Positions 12,883-22,543 of a stretch of DNA of 64,000 nucleotides are shown here, in pieces; the first letter of the stretch is position 1; each line of letters opens with the position of its first letter. The DNA lies in assembly GCA_038503065.1 (NCBI GenBank), contig JBCAMK010000022.1, forward strand, positions 310,001 through 374,000, in the 5' to 3' direction. The notes beneath the pieces are model-generated. The model was not told the DNA's origin. It ran no database searches and saw only the letters and a program-made list of their open reading frames with translations. The stretch comes from Paragyromitra xinjiangensis. Taxonomy: Eukaryota; Ascomycota; Pezizomycetes; Pezizales; Discinaceae. Both the position numbers and the translations under genes were made by a program.

Positions 12883-14159
12883 CTATCTTGTTTCTGTTGA
12901 TGTGTTAGACACTGACAACGGTGGCGAATACAGCTTCATCTCCCGTTTCTAGGACTTTAATGCGGAACCCGATCATCTACAATTCGCAGTTCGGACAAGA
13001 GCAACACTAATTTTTTACGCGTTTATCGGTCTTCTTATCTTTACACCCTTTCAGTTCGTTGTTCATGCTTTACGTGTGTCATCTTTACCATCTTATCCCT
13101 CTTTTAAACACCCTTTTGTCATTGGGAAATGGAGTAGCTTTGGGCAGGTGCTGGGTTTTTGTTATTTTCGGTATGCGTTGTAGGGCTTTTTATTTCATGT
13201 AGCTGGTGGCGGCCTTGCCAGAACCGACCTCGCTACTATTTGTTATTTCTTGCTCAGGTGCATACTTTTCTGCTTTTCTTTTATTGGCGTGGGATGAAGA
13301 ATTATACTATAGGTTGTAATTTCATATGACCCCAGCCACAGTGTTCGCTGGCTGGCGTGGTCACCTTTTAAATACTTCTGGTTCTATTCTTTATTTCTTG
13401 TTGTTTGGTCCTGTGAGTTTCGGCTTGGCCGGCAGCAGTGACGATTGGAGAAAAGTACTCTTGGCTTGGTATCATCTGATGGGATGGGGGTTGGTACTTC
13501 CTTTTCCACCTGTTTCTTCCTTTAAGAACTGAGATTGTTTTTGTGGATTGTCGGTAAATGTTTGAAAGGATCTCCTTTGTTTTGAAACCCAGATACCAGT
13601 AAAAATTGATTGTAATGGCGTATCTAGCTAGATAATGAATGCGATAAACAAAGTTGTTTATAGGTCGAGACGAGTGATGTTATGTGACTTACCTGAGCAG
13701 GGGTTCTGTGCATGGTTGCTTGTAGGTGCTCAACATCTATGGGGTGGAAGCAGCTCCGACGTGTACAGAATACCTCGAGTGGTGAACACCGGGATAAGAC
13801 ATCTAGGAAGGAAAGGAGTTTATGTTTCAAGTGCAAGCTATATGTATGTACGAATTAACGGGTAGCTATGGAGCACGTACGCGTGGATAGAAAGTGATGA
13901 GTGATGAGTGACGAGGTACCGAGGAGGAAAGTGAGGAGACGAAGAGATGAAGATGAATATAGGGTGATGACGCGGTCAATAGCTCTGTGAGTGCTTTGTT
14001 ATGTGAGTGGTTCGGGTGAGTGCTGAAAATTTATACGGATTATTGATGAGTATATAATCTGTAGATATCTCTGGTATAATGTGCGGAGAAGGGGGATGCC
14101 CACCTTGTATTGGGATTATCAAGCTTTTGAGGCCAAGCCCATAATTTGCTTGACTAGAA

Positions 14160-14186
14160 CTACATGTAATTTGAAATTACATGTAG
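14160..14186. repeat. perfect 27-bp palindrome made of two TACATGTA motifs
   Basis: Two 13-nt arms (CTACATGTAATTT and its exact reverse complement) flank a single G. Each arm contains one TACATGTA. It could form a hairpin or cruciform, or act as a paired protein-binding site. No open frame crosses it. Confidence 0.85.
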
Positions 14187-14278
14187 GATATCATGGTGTG
14201 AGCTTAACTTCGACCTGTGCTTTTTCCGTTCTATTCAAAGGGCGGTAAACTAAGTAACAAACATGACGGCAAAAAAAG

Positions 14279-14372
14279 TGGTGTAGTGGTTAACGCTTCG
14301 CCTTTCGCCCTGTCGGCCCCCCAGCAAGGTTCTAGAGATAGGTTTGGTTTTGCTGTTCAGACTCCCGCTAGT
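14279..14372 (+). repeat. tRNA-like fragment, possible SINE head
   Basis: An A-box-like TGGTGTAGTGGTTAACG (14279-14295) and a B-box-like TGTTCAGACTCC (14354-14365) lie about 60 bp apart on the same strand. I find no paired acceptor stem and no clear anticodon arm, so a functional tRNA is unlikely. A tRNA-derived repeat remnant is the best reading, with chance resemblance as the alternative. Confidence 0.35.
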
Positions 14373-16115
14373 TTAGTTTTTCTTCCTGTGCTTTGGAGGT
14401 AGTATGATGTGAACTATCGGCACGAGACAGCATCATTTTTCGCACCAAGGGTCGTGTTAGATATTTATTTTCCTAAATCCCAGAGCAATACCACTAGCAA
14501 CGTGAAGTATCTGAGATTATACTCCTACGTGCCAATCGTGGCTTCACGGGATACCTAACTTAAGCTACCTTTATTTTTACTTATTTTGTGATATGGTGCT
14601 TAAACTGGGGGTTGACCCAGCCCCTCGTATTGCACATCTGAGAGTAATCTGCTTGGGGAATAGGAGTATTTCTCGGCGCTCAGCAGCACTATTTCCATAT
14701 GGTAGGGCTTTCTGTCCGAGTGCTAGTTAGAGTAGACTCGTTACAGTCAACACAGCGCCTGTACTTCAGCTTAGACCGTCTGTGCTCTCCTTGGCAGCAT
14801 ACAGCTCAAATACACCACTATGTACTAGTATAATTATAAGGTTTAAAGGACGTTAAATAAACCAAACACATTCGACCTAAGTTCTAGTTTCGAGAAATCT
14901 GTGGAGAGCAAATTCAGTTTGATAAGGTTTATGGGTATATCGCCGCTTTATTAGGTCATCTTGAGCGTTCGTAGTTCGATGTGAATTTCAGGGATAGGGT
15001 TATCGTCAAACCCCCCTCCCCCCCCAACCAAAATGAAAGTAAATCTTACGAATATAGCTAGGCAATATTAGTAACTTAAGGTTAGATTTAGAGTATTAGA
15101 CCCTGCTTGCGTTCGCTGGATAGCGCTTCGATGGCTACATCTATCTAACAAGGCGTTATATCTTTCACATATAATATTAGCGCACTAAGAGAGGGAGATG
15201 GATAATCTAATATAAGCTTCAGTAATTAGATGGTAGTATATATACCCATAATCAAAGATTTGAGCTGACAAACTCCGAAAACCTCGGTTTTCTAACTGTA
15301 TTACTGACGAGAAAGTAAAGTGGATAAAAATGGAGGACAAAAGGGGAGACATGAGGGCCAAACCCACTTGAGAACTGAAATTTTATCCCTAGAGGAAGCC
15401 ACTATTTGGAATTTCCGGAGAAAACATGAAAGGTGTACCTTAGAATTGGTTGCTCTCTTATTGGCTAGAAATAATTCATCCAAAAAACCGCTACCCGCCT
15501 AGCTAGCTGTTTCGTCTGCCGTAAATGCTTTTAACTTTAATTCTTGTAAAAAGAGTCCGGCAACTCACCTTGAGCTAGAAGGTTTAGGAAATTAGGTAAC
15601 CGATAGATATAAGCGGTTGACTTCGGAACCAAGACGTGGAGTTGATCTCGTAGGAGAACCTGATCTGGACGGCTGAGAACTAGAAGATCGACCGGTAGAT
15701 AGATCTTAAAGGTGCTACAATGTAACGTTACTACTCTAGATCTCACTTATTCTTGTGAAAATTCGGTTAAAGCTATTCGGTCACCTCGAACGCAAAGCCC
15801 TGAGAAGTCTGGCCCGAAAGCAATCAAATTCGTTAGGGTTCTCGGCTCGAGCGTGAGCCTCGGCCCCTTCCGAAGCGAGTGACACTTTATGAATCGCTTC
15901 CTGGCTACACACGATCTCGGGTCTAAATCCGAAACGCAGCCTTATTACTCGGGAAATACCCCAACCAAATTCTTGAAGGAATTGGAAATTGAAGGTCAAG
16001 GAGAATAGTTGCCTGGAATGCACTTGCTATACGTACCCCATGCCTTAATTTACCGAAAACAGTTCTTAGCCGAACAGACCATGGCGCTGGCAACGTTAAT
16101 CACTAACATAATCTC

Positions 16116-16685
16116 AAAATCCAGGAGTATAGTTGGTGTCGGAAGTGCTGGTGTCATCTGCAGGAAGGGCCTCAGAGTTGCTAACGGTGAATCAAACGTC
16201 ATAGTCCAGAACGTCAACATCACAGACTTAAGCCCCGAATACATTTGGGGTAGAGACGCTATCACTCTTGCCGGCACCGGCCTGATCTGGATCGATCACT
16301 GCAAGTTCTCTTATCGGATGTCGAATGCTTGTCACCGGTTACGACCAAGCTGGCCATGTTACTATCTCTAATAATGAATTCGACGGTGTGACCAGCTGGT
16401 CAGCTACCTGCAATAGCGATCACTACCCCAATCACTGCAGCATCTGCTACTGGCGGTGGAAAAATCTTCAATGCCCCTTCCAGCCCGCGTACTTCTAATT
16501 TCTCGGCGTCCCTCGGTCGTAGTTGTGTCGTCAACAGCGTTTCTAATAGTGGAACATTCTCGAGCTGTATCACTACTAACTTCCTTACTAATTTAGTTGG
16601 CAAGAACGTTCAGCCGGCTGTTGCTGTCTCTGGTATTGCCGCTAGTGTCACGAGTAAGGCTGGGGTTGGGAAGATTGGAAATTAA
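16116..16685 (+). pseudogene. intronless, broken copy of a PL1 pectin lyase
   Basis: Translation matches the intact pectin lyase at 18669-20218 from SIVGVGSAGVI near 16126 to the terminal GVGKIGN and stop at 16683-16685. Where the intact gene has introns (after VKSNK, after HIT and after IDHCK) this copy runs straight across, so those three introns are absent. It is dead for several reasons. The N-terminal third, with the signal peptide, is missing. One base is lost near 16310-16320, shifting the frame after IDHCKF. Internal sequence covering the part of exon 6 after CNGDHYW, exon 7 and the start of exon 8, including the catalytic Arg region, is deleted around 16428. An intronless paralog or a reverse-transcribed copy are both possible. 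Confidence 0.85.
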
Positions 16686-16928
16686 ATGATTGGTATGGTT
16701 TTAGGGGTAGTGCTCTATAATCTTGTTTGCAAATATTTATCCAGAAAATCCGCATGATCCTTATGGCGAAGAGTCATCTAGTGAGCTCTGAGAAAGGAAG
16801 AGGAGGAAAAGCAATCTCGATTTGGGAATCCCTACAATTTTGCGGGGTCTTATTCGAGAGTTTATAGGTAACGTATTATACCGTGTACCCGATCACCACT
16901 GTGTAACCGATCACAGAAATATCAAAAA

Positions 16929-17283
16929 GGGAAAACGTTCAGAATACCATGTTTCTAATGGGTTTGTATACCGGATACCACAACTAACTGCGCTCCAACC
17001 GTGCCCACCCACCCACCACAATACCACAATCTCCCACTGCCATAAGCTCCATGTTGAAGAGTATACTATGTTAATTAAAGTATAAAGAAAATTCTAAATA
17101 CTCCCGGATTTTCTACAAAGTTATAGCTCAAAATCTGAAGGCTGTCCTGTTTAGCTAAGGGAGCTGAGAGGGGCAAGCGACTGGTGAACTTTCTATGTTT
17201 TTGGTGGGCATGGCCAGAGCGTAGTTGGTTGTGGTATCCGGCATACAAACCCATTAGAAACATGGTATCCTGAACGTTTTCCC
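16929..17283. repeat. inverted repeat with 81-bp arms (MITE/foldback-like), RIP-like differences
   Basis: Arms 16929-17009 and 17203-17283 are reverse complements at 73 of 81 positions, and by hand comparison all eight differences are transitions. The spacer is 193 bp with no coding content. Such a structure fits a foldback element or non-autonomous DNA transposon later hit by repeat-induced point mutation (RIP), which in fungi makes C-to-T changes in duplicated DNA. I could not identify target-site duplications. Confidence 0.75.
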
Positions 17284-18574
17284 GTTTAAAACTCCTAGAA
17301 ACGCCGAGAATATATAGTTTCGGGCCTTGCCTCCCACGCGAGGCTGACCCTACTAGTAATCGTGGTTTGGCAGGCTTGTAGGTGAGTTGCACGAGTTGTC
17401 TCAGTTGACAAGTTCTAGTTACATGTACCTATACCCTGCTGATTTCTACAGGATTTTCGTCGGCGTTGTCCTTGCAAGGCGTAATATTAGACCTGGGGGT
17501 AATGGATTCTATCGCAGCCTATCGTCGAGGCACGAATCCTGGATAGTTTCTTTTCTGAGCAATCTTGCTTGAAGACTGTAAGTCCTTTTGACTATTTAAG
17601 GTTATCCCGATGTAGAAATCTTATCTAGGTGCTTCGGAGTATATTTATATACCTTTCGGGAATGTAAGGTGAAGTTTCTGCGTCTGGTCAGGCCTATAGG
17701 CCTACTTAGGCTATATTACTATTCGGTAAGGGCCGTCGACACGTGGCGATTATATTAGGCTTGAAAATGTGGGGCATATTATAATCTGGAGTACTTAAAC
17801 TTAAACTCTGTACCTGGATTAATTAATGAATTACTTCGGTGTAAAGTGCGGGGTGCGCCAACGAGTGATACCCTGTGGGTCGGTTCAACACGTGTAAGCC
17901 GAAGCACTATCTTATTGCACCGGCTGATTGTGACCGAGAGGCCGTAAATTGAACAGGGAGTTTTTATGCTATCCTTGTTAGACTTTTTAGATGTGTGGTT
18001 CTATACGTCAGTGCCGGGGGGCGTGGACCTACGATGTAGAGGTTTTTTGGAAGCTACAACTCGGGTTGGTAGCGCTGTATCTTTTCTGTTACCTTTCTGC
18101 GTTAGAAAAAAAGGGGGGGAAAGATTAAACATGAGCCTTTTGCTTCTCCACGAAGGATCAAGGAAACCAGGTATAATATCCGCCAGAAGCACTGTGGATG
18201 GTTGTGTTCACTTTGCCAAGTCTTAAGCCCCTCGATGTGTGCCTTTGGCTGGTATCTTTGGACTAGCTGTAGTTTCACCTGTAATATCTCCAACGGACGA
18301 AGGGAGAACCAGGAGCTTTATCTCTTGTTGAATACGCTTGAAGAGTCGGACTTTTTCTGCTAAAAGGCAGATCGGAGCGGGATCCGGGGATGTGTATTAA
18401 AGATGATTATTAATCGAGAACATGGCTTTAAAACACCGAGCCATGGTTCGGTTGTCCTAACCGGCTAGGGTACCATTCTCGGCGTCCTGGCTGCGAATAG
18501 AAACACGTAATAATAAAAACTCATATAGCTCGAACTCAACACATCTAAAGTACCGAGTTGTTTATCGAAGAATG

Positions 18575-18582
18575 TATAAGTA
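18575..18582 (+). promoter_or_regulatory. TATA-like element of the pectin lyase gene
   Basis: TATAAGTA lies 87 nt upstream of the pectin lyase start codon, a usual fungal spacing. It is the only such motif close by. Confidence 0.45.
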
Positions 18583-18668
18583 AAGCACAAATCTTGTAAT
18601 ATCCACAATCATCAGCCCAAGTCTGTCTCTCGTGTTTAGGCCTATTCAATTAACACCAGTTCGCAACC

Positions 18669-20218
18669 ATGCTTCAAGTTTTTGCATTCCTCGCTCTTCT
18701 CCCTGCTGTGGCCCTTGGGCAAGTAGTAGGTGCTGCTACGGGTTTCGCAAAGGGTGTCACTGGTGGTGGAACCGCTACTCCTGTTTATCCTACTACAATT
18801 GCAGAGTAAGTTCAAGTATTGGATGGTGATGAGTTGGTACTAATAACTAGTGTAGACTTAAGAGCTATTTAACAGACTCGTCTGCTCGTGTTATTATGCT
18901 GAACAGAGAGTTCAACTTCATTGGGTCCGAGGGAACGGTAACTACAACTGGTACGTTTGATACTAACAGGATGTATGTATCTCCGCAACAACGATTCTGA
19001 CTAGGTTTATTAGGCTGCCGTCCTAGTAGCAACACCTGTCCGAATGATGGTGGTCAAGATGCTATCAATGGTGCGGATTGGTGCACTAGTGGAGGTTATC
19101 CTTCAGTTTCGGTGACCTACGATGTTGCTGGGACTGGATATATTGACGTTAAGAGTAACAAGTTTGTCCCCTAAATAATTTCTTGCGTCTTCTATTAGCT
19201 AATATTATGTGAACCTGGCAGGAGTATTGTCGGCGTAGGCACTGCTGGTGTCATCCGCGGTAAAGGACTAAGAATTGCCAACGGTGTCACCAACGTTATT
19301 ATCCAAAACGTCCATATCACGGTACACCCCAAACCCCCCACAACCTATAGTAACCTCTCCCCACTAACCGCTATTTCAGCAACTCAACCCCCAATACATC
19401 TGGGGCGGCGACGCCATCACTCTCGCCGGCTCTGATCTAGTCTGGATCGACCACTGCAAGGTAACACTCACCACAACGCCCACCTCAGTAACAAACAAAC
19501 TAACAGAACCCAGATCTCCCTTATCGGCCGTCAAATGCTTGTCACCGGCTACTCTCAAGCAGGACGTGTCACTATTTCCAACAACGAATTCAATGGCGTC
19601 ACTAGCTGGTCCGCTACATGTAATGGAGACCACTACTGGACTATGTTATTCCTCGGCTCTAGCGATCTCATCACCTTAGTCGGGAACTCTATCCATGACT
19701 GCTCTGGCCGTGCGCCGAAGGTAAGGACCCTACCACCCCGACGTATATTCAATACTGATCCGTATCTAGGTTGGAGGAGCCAGCACCGCAAACGTTGTCC
19801 TCCATGCTGTCAATAACTACTTTGCATACATCAGTACGTACTATCACTAGAAATCCCCAACGCACCACCCACTAACTCCCCGTGAGGCGGTCATGCTTTT
19901 GACGTCGCAACGGGTGGTAATGTCCTCATGGAAGGCAATGCCTTCGTCAGTGTTACGACCCCTATCACTGCTGCGTCTGCTACTGGTGGTGGACAGATCT
20001 TTAATGTTCCCTCAAGCTCTTATACCTCGACTTGCTCGAGTTATCTTGGAAGGAGTTGTGTTGTCAATAGTGTTTCTAGTAGTGGGACTTTTGCGAGTTA
20101 TACTACTACTGGGTTCTTGGCGAACTTTGCGGGGAAGAATATTCAGGCTGCTACTGCGGCTTCGAGCGTTGTTGCTAGTGTTAATGCTAACGCTGGGGTT
20201 GGGAAGATTGGGAATTAG
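18669..20218 (+). CDS. secreted pectin lyase (polysaccharide lyase family 1), eight exons
   Basis: Pectin lyase cuts methyl-esterified homogalacturonan by beta-elimination outside the cell. Eight exons join in frame: 18669-18805, 18856-18950, 19014-19161, 19222-19321, 19380-19460, 19514-19720, 19770-19833 and 19887-20218, giving 387 aa, the usual family length. A signal peptide is evident ([17 protein letters not shown]). An early Cys-rich insert ([14 protein letters not shown] to DWC) matches the pectin lyase subgroup rather than pectate lyases. Exon 5 carries WGGDAIT (about 168-174) and WIDH (182-185). Exon 6 ends SGRAPK, with the likely catalytic Arg near residue 253. SGHAFDV and a C-terminal Cys pair follow. 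Seven introns of about 50-65 nt split it. A defective copy lies 2 kb upstream in the same orientation. Pectin esterification preference is inferred from subgroup resemblance. Confidence 0.9.
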
Positions 20219-20713
20219 GCGGTTGGGGGTGGTGTGGGTGTTTCCGAGCAAGGGTTGAGGGCGGAGTGGAGATAGTGTTATACAAAGCGAATTTTAAGGA
20301 TCTGTCTTTGCTACGGTTATGGCTTCTCTAGTGATTTATATAATTTCTCTTGTTGAATACCGTGATATAAATATTTCCGGGTAGCATGATATGCTTGGAC
20401 ATTGTGAGAAACCACCCTTTGAAAAATATCTTATAGGTACGACAGTAGCTCCCGAAGAAAATATTAAGACGTGCATTCGTAGAAACCCCGGTGCAATTAA
20501 TCAAGACTATTGAGTTATGTGTTCTTGAAACCTCATTCTGCACTAGAGCTCTAAGTACAAACCAAATCAGACCCATGACACTACCGAGATCATTTCTCTG
20601 CCGCATATTTTCTTAGAATGAATGGCTCCATCAAAACCCTCGCTATGTCGTCACCTATTCAGCTTTTTCGTGTAAGCCTCTAGGTTGACACCCTCACCAA
20701 CTTTGATTTTTCT
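20219..20713. other. convergent intergenic region
   Basis: The 495 bp separate the 3' ends of two convergent genes. It is AT-rich and presumably holds both polyadenylation regions. Nothing else is seen. Confidence 0.5.
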
Positions 20714-22543
20714 TCATTGACAAACTGTAGATACTTCCCCTCCTACTACATTCCTGCTAGGCTTTTCCTCCCCGAAGCCCACCAATCCCAATCCTAGAAG
20801 TTCTCCCATTCCGTCCCTTTCTCCTCGCTTCCACGCTCCTTTCATCTCCGCCTTATTTCTCCAACCAAAATTCTCCACATCGAATTGCCAAAGTTCCCAT
20901 TCTCGTTGGATGGCCACAAGATCTCGTCCTAATCTCAATACTCTCTCTGGCGGGGTACAGTCTGCCTCTAGGTGTCCAAAAAGCCGACGGAATAATATGC
21001 AATATGGATCAATTCTCGCCTCCACCCATAAATTATTCCCTCCTATGATCTCCTCAAGGGCACCATCTGTTAAATCGAACACAGTATTATGGAATAACGG
21101 CCTAACGATAACAAACCCCTCGCTATCACGCAGATACGGAAAACAAAGTGTCAGTTTCCAGAACTTTTTATCAATCTTCCCCAGCAACACCGGTAGTAAT
21201 TGCGACAGTGCCTCTATGTCCTCAGAGCGTTCGGTGGTATCTTGAATCTTACGGGACTGCTCAGACCAGCGCGTAAATGTTTTCAGGAGACTGAGGTAGT
21301 AGGCTTCAGTGCTTGTCCAGGGCCCACGCTCACCCTTACGTAGGCCTAAGCCAGACCATGTCCTCGGGGGCTCGAGAAGTGACTTCTGGATAATTGGTCC
21401 AATATGCCATTTACGTGGGCCATCCTGGTAGAGGCTTCCAATGGCCTGTTCTGAGAGAGGTAAGTGTAGTAGCGCGGTTTGCAAGTCTGTTCCAACGAGG
21501 CCTTCAATAAGTGCGTATGCAGCTCCTAGGGGATTATCGTCGCTCAGAGTATACCCATAAATTTTCGGCACATGAACAGAGGCATATCTCGCCACAAAGC
21601 GCAGGGCTGTCAAGTTGCATTCAAGGAGGCTCCTGCTGGATTTTGTTAATGGAAGTTTTAAAATGATCTTTCCGCTACTAGAAGAAGTCTTGTGTTGTGG
21701 GTGGTTGATGAGGAGGGTACGGAAGTGTTTTGTGTCGGCCGCGTGCAGATGGGTTATGGCAATTTGGACTCTTGTTGGAGAGGGTGTTCTAAGGATGGGG
21801 TGGAGGATATTTTTGAGGCCGCGCAAGTTGAAATGAAGGTAATTGTAGGTTGTTAATTCATCTAGTTCATCTGCGGTGTGTGCGTCGAGGAGCCAAGGCG
21901 GGCGAACATCGTAGAAGAGATCGTATAGTTCTCCTGTGTCAACTCCTATGTCAGCTCTTGGAATAAACGTACTCATCAACCGATTTTTAGCCCCGAAAGG
22001 CAAAGGTGGAATCCTCTCACTTCCAGGGACAATAAGAATAACATCTACCACCGCTTCCTGTTCCTCCTCCAACGTTTCCCCATCTTCCATTCTCACGCCT
22101 TTTAAAACCAGCTCAGTAAACGCCTCCAGATATCTCCCTGCGACTGCTCCATGCATCCCAAATATCTCTCTTAGCCTTTCATCTAATTCCGGGATTTCTC
22201 CTCCTTCAATCCTTGGGACTCGCCAGATCTCTATATCGCTTATTTCCCTAACATGTCGAAACCCTGCCCACTCGCTGTGCCGATTGTAGAGTTGTGTTTT
22301 GACGAAATGTGCCGAAGAGTGATATGGAACAGTGAAGGTAAAATAGAATGAACTTGCTATAGGATTTAAAACAAGACCATTGACCGATATGAGTCTGGGT
22401 ATGATGATGATGAGCTTTAGGTAGGACCAAAGTGTCGAAAGATCTGCCACTGCAACCGAAATAGCAGTCTGAGCGAAGCTGATAATGTTAGCCATGTCGT
22501 GAAGATGGCTATGTGTAGATAAGCCAATTGAGTATACATGCAT
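20714..22543 (-). CDS. aminoglycoside-phosphotransferase-like (kinase-fold) protein, probably catalytically dead
   Basis: A single uninterrupted frame of 609 codons. An alternative start at 22495 would skip 16 residues. Residues about 35-75 are hydrophobic and could include one membrane or packing segment. The central part resembles the fungal APH/choline-kinase-like superfamily: an ILKL strand that could carry the ATP-binding Lys, an Asn/Glu-containing helix (ECNLTALRFV), VPKIYGYTLSDDNPLGAAYALIEGL, then GPII and RGPWTSTEAYYLSLL. The usual catalytic HxDL...N loop is replaced by VRPLFHN before TVFD, so the catalytic Asp appears absent, and the following metal-binding DWE motif is not visible (NNLWVEA is there instead). 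I infer a pseudokinase or a strongly diverged member. Substrate and role are unknown. It is convergent with the pectin lyase. Confidence 0.7.
   Translation of the reverse strand: MHVYSIGLSTHSHLHDMANIISFAQTAISVAVADLSTLWSYLKLIIIIPRLISVNGLVLNPIASSFYFTFTVPYHSSAHFVKTQLYNRHSEWAGFRHVREISDIEIWRVPRIEGGEIPELDERLREIFGMHGAVAGRYLEAFTELVLKGVRMEDGETLEEEQEAVVDVILIVPGSERIPPLPFGAKNRLMSTFIPRADIGVDTGELYDLFYDVRPPWLLDAHTADELDELTTYNYLHFNLRGLKNILHPILRTPSPTRVQIAITHLHAADTKHFRTLLINHPQHKTSSSSGKIILKLPLTKSSRSLLECNLTALRFVARYASVHVPKIYGYTLSDDNPLGAAYALIEGLVGTDLQTALLHLPLSEQAIGSLYQDGPRKWHIGPIIQKSLLEPPRTWSGLGLRKGERGPWTSTEAYYLSLLKTFTRWSEQSRKIQDTTERSEDIEALSQLLPVLLGKIDKKFWKLTLCFPYLRDSEGFVIVRPLFHNTVFDLTDGALEEIIGGNNLWVEARIDPYCILFRRLFGHLEADCTPPERVLRLGRDLVAIQREWELWQFDVENFGWRNKAEMKGAWKRGERDGMGELLGLGLVGFGEEKPSRNVVGGEVSTVCQ

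Larger units (their letters stand above)
12883..16115. other. gene-free, repeat-bearing stretch
   Basis: From 12883 to about 13600 is T-rich 3' flank. Beyond that no open frame resembles a gene. The stretch holds a perfect 27-bp palindrome (14160-14186), a tRNA-like head (about 14279-14372) and a C-rich tract near 15008-15028. Sequence between 15180 and 16010 is AT-rich with only short frames. Confidence 0.5.
16686..18668. other. intergenic repeat-bearing DNA and pectin lyase promoter
   Basis: An inverted repeat with 81-bp arms (16929-17283) lies 244 bp past the pseudogene. A perfect palindrome AGGCCTATAGGCCT is at 17690-17703 and a TACATGTA at 17420. I see no gene. The last ~100 bp form the promoter and leader of the pectin lyase. 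Confidence 0.5.
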
